64,000 nt of DNA from an uncultured Fenollaria sp. GTDB taxonomy: Bacteria > Bacillota > Clostridia > Tissierellales > Peptoniphilaceae. How positions within the stretch are numbered: position 1 is the stretch's first letter; each line of letters starts with the position of its first letter. Both the position numbers and the translations under genes were made by a program. Under the pieces are notes generated by a model, which saw nothing but the letters and a program-made list of their open reading frames with translations, did no database searches and was not told the origin of the DNA. This document shows positions 34,773-43,700 of the stretch, piece by piece. The stretch is taken from positions 13,919-77,918 of the forward strand of contig NZ_CAKPYL010000001.1 in the NCBI RefSeq assembly GCF_934202865.1. The letters are read 5' to 3'.

Positions 34773-35789
34773 CTAGTTTCTAGGACCCATGTCAAGAAGC
34801 ATTCTGATTGTATCAATCATTTCTTGTACTTGTCTTGATGATGCTCTTGATTGAAGAAGTAACTTACTTGCTGCATCTATAGCATCTCCTAATTCTTTTC
34901 TCTTGTCCCCATGTCTTCTTGCTTTTCTCGCAAGGTTTCTGTGTTCTCTAAGATCTTTCTTTTCAGTTGAAGTAATTCTGTGGTCACTTTGCAATTGTGC
35001 AATTGCTTTACCTACTGCTGCATCTAGCATATCTGATGCTTCGTAGATTTCTCTAACTGTTGATTGTGGTCTAAGTCTTATAGAAGTAACTTCTCTTATA
35101 ACTTTATTTAGGTCATCTAAAACATACTTAGGAGCTTCTTTAAGGTCTGTTCTGTAAAGTGCTCTTGCTTTAACTAGCTTATGATCAAGATCGCTTCTAA
35201 CATAAAGGTTAGCTGTATCGTTGTTTGTTAAATCTGGATATCCTATAAGTTTTGCTTTTAAAGCTTCAAATTCAGCCATATAAGCCTTCATATCGTCAAC
35301 TGTGTGGAATGGGCTTACTGCAATTACTAAACCTTGGAATACATATTCAGCAATTTCTACATGTGCTTGGTCAACTTTATATCTTAGTGTTGTTGTTGCA
35401 AATCTCATTGCTACACATAGTCTTCCAACTAGCATAAGTCTTTGAGGAATTGAAGATAAATCATAGATTTGTGAGAATCCCATACCAATTCCGCCAACGG
35501 CTTCAGGTGAGCAAGAATTTTCAATATTTAGTTCTAATTCATCAGTTTTTTCATTGAAATTCTTAATCATTTCTTTGTGAGTATCATTATATGGAGTGAT
35601 ATCTTTTGCATCGTCTCTTATAGCTTGAACTTGTCTTTTATAAACTTCTAAATCATTTACATCGATTTCGATGTCGCCGTCTTCGATAACTTCTTCGTCA
35701 TCATTAATTATTTGTGCTTGCGCAACTGTTCCTAACACTGTATTAAACATTAATATTAATGCTAAGAAAATTGACATTAATTTTTTCAT
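34773..35789 (-). CDS. Secreted protein with an unrecognised helical domain (short paralogue)
   Basis: About 338 residues with a cleavable signal peptide (KKLMSIFLALILMFNTVLGTVAQAQ) and an acidic stretch after it. Residues of about 95-190 (IYDLSSIPQRLMLVGRLCVAMRFATTT, then KVDQAHVEIAEYVFQG, VSPF, YMAEFEALKAKLIGYPDL) align closely with the same region of the next gene, defining a shared domain I cannot name. The C-terminal 90 residues are basic and helical (HRNLARKARRHGDKRKELGD). ATG at 35789 follows AAAGGAG. It lies 25 bp after its longer paralogue and ends at a terminator. Confidence 0.72.
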   Translation of the reverse strand: MKKLMSIFLALILMFNTVLGTVAQAQIINDDEEVIEDGDIEIDVNDLEVYKRQVQAIRDDAKDITPYNDTHKEMIKNFNEKTDELELNIENSCSPEAVGGIGMGFSQIYDLSSIPQRLMLVGRLCVAMRFATTTLRYKVDQAHVEIAEYVFQGLVIAVSPFHTVDDMKAYMAEFEALKAKLIGYPDLTNNDTANLYVRSDLDHKLVKARALYRTDLKEAPKYVLDDLNKVIREVTSIRLRPQSTVREIYEASDMLDAAVGKAIAQLQSDHRITSTEKKDLREHRNLARKARRHGDKRKELGDAIDAASKLLLQSRASSRQVQEMIDTIRMLLDMGPRN

Positions 35790-35814
35790 TATTTTGTCTC
35801 CTTTCAATTATAGA

Positions 35815-37503
35815 CTATCTATATGAGAAATCTAGTTCTCTTACTTGATCTTTTATTGTAACTTTTGCGTGGAAGTTTTTTAACCAAACATAGAATTCAA
35901 ATCCGTTAAATTTAACTCTACCTTTTCCTTGGTTCATATATACTTTCTTTGTTAAAGTCTTATCTCCAGAAGTAACTTCAACAGTCATATAACCGTTGTA
36001 TCCTCTTCCATTTTTTAAAGCTTCTACTTCTATAGTAAATATGCCGGCTCTTCTTTGAGTGTTTTCTACACTTATAATTTCAATTTCAGCTTCTTTTGCT
36101 TTTTCTTTTACTTGTACATAAACTGATCCCATAATTCCATTTTCTGAAGCAGCAAATATTTTTATAAGACCTGGATGAAGTGCTCTTACAATTCCTGTAG
36201 TTTTGTCAACGTCTGCTATAGTATCGTTTTCAGAAGTATATGATAATGATTTATTGACAGCTTCTACTGGATAAACAAGTGCTTGAGCTGATAAATCATA
36301 AGTTTCTCCAACTGTCATAACAATCTTATCTGTAGCAAAGTCAACGCTTTTCACTTCAGTCTTGTCATGTTGTATAGGTGGTTCATCGTCATGTCCTGGA
36401 GCTGGATCTAATTCAAATCCGTAATTTTGTCCTGTAGCTTGTAATGGTGGAATTTGATCCATGTATCCGCCTTGTTCAACAACGTATAATGTAAATTTTC
36501 CTTGAACGTTGTTATCCTTAGCAATTACTATGATTTCTGTTGAGCCTGTTCTTTGAGGAATTATTTCCCCTGCACTTACTCTTGCAATATATGGATTAGC
36601 TGAGTATATAATTACGTCTTTATTTTTTACTTCATTAGGGAATATAACTGGTCTAATTCTTGTTTTCTTATCGATTGTGATGTATCCAGCTTCACCTTCC
36701 ATGAATTCAATTCTTTCTACTCTAATTTTTGGTCCAGTAATCTTTTCCATTTCAACATGAACTTTTTCAATTTGAGAATCAAGTTCTCCGCAAGTTACAT
36801 CTAGTCTCCACCACATTCTTGAGCCTTCGTCTATGGCCTCTTTAAGTGGTCTTGCTCTGAATTGTTTAGTTACTCTGTTTTGGCTATTGTAAACTCTTCT
36901 TGCCTCAGATAGTTCTCTACTAAAAGCAGCTTTCTTGTAAATAGTTGCTATGTCCTCAGGTCTAAGATCTGGATATTGAAGTAATTCTTCTTGAAGTGCT
37001 TCAAATCTTTCCATGTACTCAATGATTTGTCCTTCGCTTGCAAATGGATTGACTACATATAGTATACCTGTTAAGATATATTCTGCAATCTTAGTGTGTG
37101 CAGCTACAACTTTATTAGAAAGTTCTGTAGTTGCGAATCTAATAGCACGACCCAATCTAATAAGAAGTTGGATTCTTACAGGAATAGTTGTAAGATCATA
37201 TACAGATCCTTCCCCAATACCTACTGCGCCTGCTACCTTTTCTTCGCTTATTTCAAGCTCTCTGTTGATGTCTTTAGCAGCTTCATGATATTTATCAAGA
37301 AGTTCCTTTTCATCATCATTCTTTGGTTCAATATCTTGAACGCTTTGAACCGCGTTTTTAATATCGACCTTTAAATCAGAAATTTCTAAAAGCACAGCTT
37401 CTTTTTCTGATTCAGCTTTAGCAATGTTTCCAAAAGGGCCCATTGTTGTTACTAAGATTGCCAACATAAGGACAAATGATAGTACATTTTTTAGTTTTTT
37501 CAT
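35815..37503 (-). CDS. Secreted protein: unrecognised domain, Ig-like domains, C-terminal module
   Basis: 562 residues with a signal peptide (residues 1-30). Residues of about 80-200 carry the domain shared with the previous entry (VYDLTTIPVRIQLLIRLGRAIRFATTE, KVVAAHTKIAEYILTG, VNPF, YMERFEALQEELLQYPDL). Two BIG2-like Ig segments follow (about 255-350 and 385-470: TVGETYDLSAQALVYPVEAVNKSLSYTSEND). Residues 473-562 are a module also found twice at the end of the adjacent C1A peptidase (SVENTQRRAGIF, RGYNGYMTVEV, GKGRVKFNGFEF). No LPXTG or SLH anchor is seen. Probably an exported partner of the protease upstream in the same operon. Confidence 0.75.
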   Translation of the reverse strand: MKKLKNVLSFVLMLAILVTTMGPFGNIAKAESEKEAVLLEISDLKVDIKNAVQSVQDIEPKNDDEKELLDKYHEAAKDINRELEISEEKVAGAVGIGEGSVYDLTTIPVRIQLLIRLGRAIRFATTELSNKVVAAHTKIAEYILTGILYVVNPFASEGQIIEYMERFEALQEELLQYPDLRPEDIATIYKKAAFSRELSEARRVYNSQNRVTKQFRARPLKEAIDEGSRMWWRLDVTCGELDSQIEKVHVEMEKITGPKIRVERIEFMEGEAGYITIDKKTRIRPVIFPNEVKNKDVIIYSANPYIARVSAGEIIPQRTGSTEIIVIAKDNNVQGKFTLYVVEQGGYMDQIPPLQATGQNYGFELDPAPGHDDEPPIQHDKTEVKSVDFATDKIVMTVGETYDLSAQALVYPVEAVNKSLSYTSENDTIADVDKTTGIVRALHPGLIKIFAASENGIMGSVYVQVKEKAKEAEIEIISVENTQRRAGIFTIEVEALKNGRGYNGYMTVEVTSGDKTLTKKVYMNQGKGRVKFNGFEFYVWLKNFHAKVTIKDQVRELDFSYR

Positions 37504-37566
37504 TAGTAAACCTCCCTTTTACTTTTATTTATATAACTGGCTGTAGCCAGATATATCATATTGATT

Positions 37567-40332
37567 TTACTCAAATTTGAAGTACAATTCTCTACTTACA
37601 TCCCCAACTGTAAGAGTAGCTACAAATTCTTTTTTAGATATTGCAAATGAAAAACCAGAATATTGTCTTAATAGTTTTCCATCAACAACCCTAAGAGTAT
37701 CAGTTAATTCTCGTCCCTCAAGAGCATTAACTGTTAGTGTTGCTTCACCTGTATAAGGCTTCCCATCAGCTTCTATATATGCTTCAACTCTAAATATTCC
37801 AGCTTTTCTTTCTGTATTTGTTAATGAAATAATATTAATCTCATTCATTTTTTCTGGTATCATATCGCCAAAATATATAGTTTTTTCTTTGTCTCTTACT
37901 TTTATAGTTGCTTCAAATGCTTTTCTTGATATCGCAAAGTCACCGCCTAAAAATTTAGTTTTTACTTTGCCAGCATTGAAGTAAACTGTTCTTTCTTTTA
38001 CTCTGTCCCCACTTCTTACTGTAATTTTAGCTGGCCCATTGTACGGTCTTGCATCAACGGTTGCTTCGGCATATAATCTGAATATGCCAGCCTTTCTTTC
38101 AGAATTTGTAAAACTAACAATTTCAATTACTTGAGCGCCTTTATCTGGTGCTACCTTTACTTTAAAAACAGTCTTTAAATTATTATCAGTCATAACTGTT
38201 ATATTAGCAGTTCCAACGCTTCTAGCAACTAATACTCCATCAGGTCTTGCCTCTACAACATTTGGTTTATCTGAATAATATATAAAGTTTCTCTTTGCAG
38301 TTTCTGGATAAGTTCCTACAAGTGGCTCAAGATTAAAATCAGTACCCTCAGTGATTATTTCGGATTGTTGCTTCATATATAATGATATAGCTACATTTGG
38401 ATCTAATTCAGGTTTTATAGGGTCAGCTTCTTTGTCATCAGGTATTTCTGGCTCATCAGGTTCTTCCGGATCTGGTTCAGGAACATAATCATTATTTCCT
38501 ATAACTTCAATCTTTTCTCTTCCTGGAACCCTTATACCTGGATTAACAACTTGTATATTAAATCTTTTTTCTAAAGTTCCGTCCTTAGTTTTTATAAATA
38601 CATTAGTATTTCCTGTAGATACTGGATAAAGTATACCACCTTCTTTAAAGACAGCAACATTTTTATCCATAGTGCCAAAAACTAGCTCTACATCATCTGC
38701 ATTTGCAGGTTCTAAAGTATATCTTAGTATACCTTTCTTGTCAATCTCGATAACTCCTTGGCTACCTTGAGTAAAGACTATATCTCTTAATTTTACTTTT
38801 CCATCTATGGTTATATCAGTTCCACTATCATCAACTTCATCTAAATCTTTTTCAGGAACTTCGTCGCCAGTTGTTGTGATTGCTTTGATACAAAAGTTTG
38901 CATTTGCTAGTGTTCCTGTTAAGTCAGTCCAACCGCTACCTGATTTTGAGTAGTACGATTGACCTGGAGCTGCCACTGCTTTTGATGTGTAGCCTTCAAT
39001 TCTTGATTCAATAGCAAGCGGTGTATTGTTCTTAGATTTTGTCGAGTTCATATAAACGATTACAGAAAATTGTTCACCTTCTTCGAGTTGCTGTGGTGTT
39101 ATGTCTATTGTATAATAACCTGGATATAATATAGTTCCTTCAGCAACTTTTATTCTCTCATCTGATAATTGAGATGTTTTATTTACATGTCTTACAACAT
39201 ATATTTCATAGTCAGTTTGATTAGCAACATTAAATACGCCAACTTCATGAAGAAGCTCCTTATATTTAGCCGTATAAATATTAGCCATATATCCTTCGCC
39301 CTTAAAGCCGACAGATCTTGTTGCTCCTAGCGGATCATATTGATGAATAATTCCTCTTAAATCTTTTTTCTTTGGAATAAAAACAGTTGGACTCTTTCCT
39401 ATAAATCCATCGTAATAAGAAACATAGTAATAACCAGACTCCATATACTTAGTTCCCCAAGAGTTTTTACAAATCCAAGCACCATTTCCTGGCGCATTTT
39501 GAGTAAATGCAGATGCGGGGAAAGTATCGTCCCATCCAACTATAGTTACAGCGTGGTTAGTTGAGCCATGACCTGGGTTATACATAGAGTTTGTGTTTTT
39601 GTTTTCATAGTAAGAAGTAGAATTAACTGTAGTATAAACCCCGCCATATTCATTGATAGCCCACTTAATATTGTCGATCTCGTTGATGTTTGTAACGTCT
39701 GGAAGGTAGATAACTTTGTCAATGTCTAAAACTCTTCTTAAGTCCTTCTTTGAAACAGTTATAACTGGATCATAAGGATCATCATCTTCATCTATAGGTC
39801 CCTTGCCGCTTGCTAAGTATGCAGCTGCCATATCACGGTTACCGCCCTTTTCAGCAGACCAGTCAAAATCGTGCATGTTTCTTAAGTGTTTTTCACTAAA
39901 ATCATATAGGCCTTTCTTTTGTCTTAATAATATGGATTCCATAGATCCATATGTAGCGAATGCCCAGCACGAACCATTTTGTCCTTGATCCTTAACTGGA
40001 GATACCATGCCAGATTGCCTTAAATCAAATTTAGCTGGATAAAACTTTGGTGCTCTTAAAGCTTTTGTTCTTAGGCTTGGAGCAATAACTTTTGTTTCTA
40101 CCTTTAAAGGCGCACTACTCAAATCATCCCCATCGAAGTCTTCATTGATTTCGCTTATTTCTAATGAAAAATCTTCCTCATTATCATCCGGAACCAAAAC
40201 TGTTTCTTCAATGTTGTCATCAAATTCTAAGCCGTCAAAGTTTTGTGCCTTAGATAAGTTTGGAAGATTGCTTGTCAATATTAAACATAAAACTAAAAGA
40301 AAAACTAAGTTTCTAAATTTTTTCCTCTCCAT
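37567..40332 (-). CDS. Secreted C1A cysteine peptidase with lectin-like and C-terminal modules
   Basis: 921 residues. Signal peptide (1-29), acidic propeptide (to about 95), papain-type catalytic domain with Gln116, Cys122 (QNGSCWAF), His260 (NHAVTIVGWDD) and Asn290 (KNSWG). A domain at about 328-488 (YDPLGATRSVGF, ANIYTA, YEIYVV) matches the lectin-like domain that follows the catalytic domain in clostridial Cwp84-type peptidases. Two Ig-like segments (about 515-595 and 645-728) separated by a Pro/Glu/Asp linker, then two copies of a 90-residue module (735-823 and 831-921). No surface-anchor motif. It heads a probable operon with the two secreted proteins that follow. Confidence 0.9.
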   Translation of the reverse strand: MERKKFRNLVFLLVLCLILTSNLPNLSKAQNFDGLEFDDNIEETVLVPDDNEEDFSLEISEINEDFDGDDLSSAPLKVETKVIAPSLRTKALRAPKFYPAKFDLRQSGMVSPVKDQGQNGSCWAFATYGSMESILLRQKKGLYDFSEKHLRNMHDFDWSAEKGGNRDMAAAYLASGKGPIDEDDDPYDPVITVSKKDLRRVLDIDKVIYLPDVTNINEIDNIKWAINEYGGVYTTVNSTSYYENKNTNSMYNPGHGSTNHAVTIVGWDDTFPASAFTQNAPGNGAWICKNSWGTKYMESGYYYVSYYDGFIGKSPTVFIPKKKDLRGIIHQYDPLGATRSVGFKGEGYMANIYTAKYKELLHEVGVFNVANQTDYEIYVVRHVNKTSQLSDERIKVAEGTILYPGYYTIDITPQQLEEGEQFSVIVYMNSTKSKNNTPLAIESRIEGYTSKAVAAPGQSYYSKSGSGWTDLTGTLANANFCIKAITTTGDEVPEKDLDEVDDSGTDITIDGKVKLRDIVFTQGSQGVIEIDKKGILRYTLEPANADDVELVFGTMDKNVAVFKEGGILYPVSTGNTNVFIKTKDGTLEKRFNIQVVNPGIRVPGREKIEVIGNNDYVPEPDPEEPDEPEIPDDKEADPIKPELDPNVAISLYMKQQSEIITEGTDFNLEPLVGTYPETAKRNFIYYSDKPNVVEARPDGVLVARSVGTANITVMTDNNLKTVFKVKVAPDKGAQVIEIVSFTNSERKAGIFRLYAEATVDARPYNGPAKITVRSGDRVKERTVYFNAGKVKTKFLGGDFAISRKAFEATIKVRDKEKTIYFGDMIPEKMNEINIISLTNTERKAGIFRVEAYIEADGKPYTGEATLTVNALEGRELTDTLRVVDGKLLRQYSGFSFAISKKEFVATLTVGDVSRELYFKFE

Positions 40333-40773
40333 TGATATCCTCTCCTCTCTTTATATTTTTACACGTGAATGTAAACAAGATAAAATATTTTTTGTAGAAA
40401 TTATAATTTATATAAAATATTTAATTTATTTTTTTCAAAAAATTATAATTTGATAGAAATATTTAATTCATTATACATCGTTTTGCAAGTTATTTTTATT
40501 TTATTGCACAATTTCTTCTTTTTGTACTAAAAAATAATACTTTAGTATTAGTTTTTCAAGACTATTATAAAGTTTTCTTATAGAAAACGCTGTTTTCATA
40601 AAAATTTTTGAATAGTTAAAATCATTGTAATGCGATAAAATTTGTGCTATAATCAATCAAAATAAGCAAAATAACCGTTACGATTTACCAAGGTAGAGTT
40701 GTTTTTGGTATATGTCTTAATGATGCAATTTGTTTTGCTTATTCTTTCATTTTCATTCAAGGGAGGTAAGTAA
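40333..40773. promoter_or_regulatory. AT-rich divergent control region of two C1A peptidases
   Basis: The 440 bp between the two divergent peptidase genes contain no frame of note. For the rightward gene TTGTAA (40625-40630), 17 bp and TATAAT (40648-40653) form a promoter; transcription would start at about 40660. For the leftward gene a TATAAT (40447-40442, minus strand) is present but no convincing -35 box. Confidence 0.6.
40661..40743 (+). promoter_or_regulatory. Structured 5' leader of the 1797-residue peptidase
   Basis: AATAAGCAAAA (40661-40671) pairs perfectly with TTTTGCTTATT (40733-40743), enclosing a second stem TACCAA (40686-40691) with TTGGTA (40705-40710). The first arm starts at the predicted transcription start. 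The second arm ends about 20 bp before the ribosome site AAGGGAGG. It could stabilise the mRNA or sense a ligand; no known riboswitch class was recognised. Confidence 0.5.
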
Positions 40774-43700
40774 ATGAAAAGAAAATTTTCTAAAAGTATT
40801 TTAAGTCTTGTTTTAGCACTTATTATACTTGTCACACCTGTAACAGCATTTGCTGAGGATTTAGAAATTTCTGATCCTATAGTCGATCAAGTCGACTTAG
40901 CAGATATTGTTAAAAAAGATGAGATTGCTGATGATATTGAAGGTTCTTTCTCACCTATCAATCCAGAGTATAATAAGGTAAGATCATCGAAGCAAGACGA
41001 AAAGTTTTATGGTTTGCGTGTTAGCCCAATAATCTGTAACACAAATTATGAACTTGAAAAAAGTAATGAGTTTGCTCCGTGGAGAGAGCGTCAAGCAGCT
41101 CCAAGAAAGTATGACTTAAGAGAGCGCAATCGTGTTACTCCTGTTAAAAATCAAGGTCCTAACGGTTCTTGCTGGTCCTTTGCATCATTTGCATCAGCTG
41201 AATCAGTTTTAATGCCAGAGTACAATGACTTCAGCGAAAAGAACATGAGAAACACTCACGGCTTTGACTGGGGTCCAGATCAAGGCGGCACATGGCAGGT
41301 ATCAAGCGCTTATTTAACTCGTGGCTCTGGCCCAATATCAGAAGCTGATGAACCATACTCACCATATGATTTTAATTCACCAAGAGGATTAAGAAGGGTC
41401 AAAGACGTTGATAAGATAATGAATATTCCAGATGTTAGAGGTGGATGGGATACTGATACATTAAAACAAGCTATTATGGAATATGGCGCTGCTTATACAA
41501 CTATCAACGGTGACGAATCGTATTTAAACACAAGAACTATGGGATCATACAACCCAGGCTACAGTGGTTATGCTAACCACGCTGTTGCCATAGTTGGCTG
41601 GGACGATGACTTCTCTCGTTATAATTTTGGTATCACACCTCCAGGAGATGGTGCTTGGCTAATCAAGAACTCTTGGGGACAAAACTGGAAATACATGGGC
41701 GGTTATTATTGGGTTTCTTACTATGATGCTTTTGCAGGCAGAAGCAACGCAATTTTTAAATTAAAGGATATGGTTCCTAACGAAGAGATATGGTATTATG
41801 ACGACTTAGGTATGACAAGTACTTATGGTAATGGTCAAAGCGCATATTTCTCAAATGTTTTTGGCCCAGTTAATTCTAGTAAAGATGTTTACCAAGTTGG
41901 TTTCTTCGTTCCATCAAACGGAGCAAGATATGAAATTTACATGACTAAAGGCAGAGGACAAGTTTCTTTCAACGATAGAGTAAAAGTCGCTGAAGGCAGT
42001 GTGACTTATGCAGGCTATGTCAATATACCTATAAGAAAGTATAATGTTTCAAATGGTGAATACTTCGCCCCTATAGTTAAGCTAACAACTCCAGGATATA
42101 ACTATCCAATCCCTGTTGAAAACTACATTGCTGGTTATTCTTCAAGGGCAAGAGCTAACAGAGGCGAGTCTTACATCTCTTATAACGGAACTAGTTGGAC
42201 AGATATGACACAAGTTAAATACAACGCTAATGTCGCATTAAAAGCTATGACAGTTCCCGCAGGTTCTTCTCCATCATATGACAAAAAGGTTTCTTCAATT
42301 GAATTTAATGAAAATCCAGTAAATATTAAAGTAGGAGAAACTTATGAAATCAATCCAATCATTCTTCCAGAAGATGCTACTAACAAAAATCTAAACTATT
42401 CTGTTAGTCCAACAGGAATTGTAAGTGTTCAAAATGGTGCTCTAAAAGCTTTAAGAGTCGGTACTGCTACGGTAACAGCTACTGCTACTGATGGATCTTA
42501 TAAGAGAAGTTCATTTGCTGTAAATGTTTCTGATGATATTCAAAATCTTGAAGTAAAAAATATTATCCTAGATAATGAAGTGCTAAAACTAAAAGTCAAT
42601 GAAACAAGTACAATAAGAGCAAGCGTTGAACCAAGTAACGCTACAAACAAGGCTATATACTGGTCAAGCACAAATACTAGTGTTGCCACAGTTCAAGGCG
42701 GCTACGTAAAAGCCATCGCCAAGGGCGAGTGCGACATCATCGCTAAAACTTCTAACGGCGTTAGTAAAAAAGCTCACGTAACCGTCTATGAGGAAGATGT
42801 TAGCGATGATAAAGATATAATCAAAGTAGTATCGTCTGTATCATCAAAAACCGTTAAACAAGGTTATAGCCAAACTTTAACAGTTAACTCAAAGGACTAT
42901 CTAAACAGAAATCTTCGCTATGTTATGACTGAGATTGAAGTTATAACCCCAAATGGAACTACTATAAATAAATCTGCTTACTCGGACTACTACGGCAACG
43001 CTAAATTTACACTTAGCTCAAATGAAATTTCTATAGCTGGCGAATATACTGTTAATATCAAGGTTAGCGGCGGAACTTACAAAGCAAACACTGATAGATT
43101 GACATTTACCGTTGAAGATGCTCGTCCATCTTTTGATGTAGAAGTAAAGCCTATGTCAAAAGAAATTATGAACAATCAAAAAGTTCAACTAGCAATTCAC
43201 GCTACTGCTAATGGCAGAAACGTAAGATATGTAGACCTAGATATCGAGATAGTAACTGCAAGTGGCGCTGTTCATAAAAACACTGGTAGAACTAACTACT
43301 ACGGAAGAGCAAACTACTACTACAGTCCAGACGGAGGCCAAGAAGGCACTTATACTGTAAAAGTTACAGCTAAGAGCTCTCAATATAAGGACGCCGTTGG
43401 CACTGCAAGCTTTGAAGTTAAAAAATACAAAAACCCTTATCACCTAGATATGTCTTTCGAAAAAGACCAAGAAAGCTACAAATTAGGCGATAGGGCAGGT
43501 ATCAGTATTAAAGTTGTTGACCAAAGAAAATATGGCGTAAGATACCTACCTGTTAAGATAGAAGTAAGTGGACCAAATAACTTTAATTACAAATTAACAA
43601 AGTATACTAATAATAGTGGTATCGCTACAGTTTATATAACTCCAACACAAGACATGGGTGAGGGCGAATATATAATCAATGCTACAGCAAGTAAATATAG

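Noticed and set aside
40661-40743. Cyclic di-GMP or other known riboswitch before the giant C1A gene
   Set aside because: The characteristic conserved loops of those classes are not present; only the general stem structure is supported.
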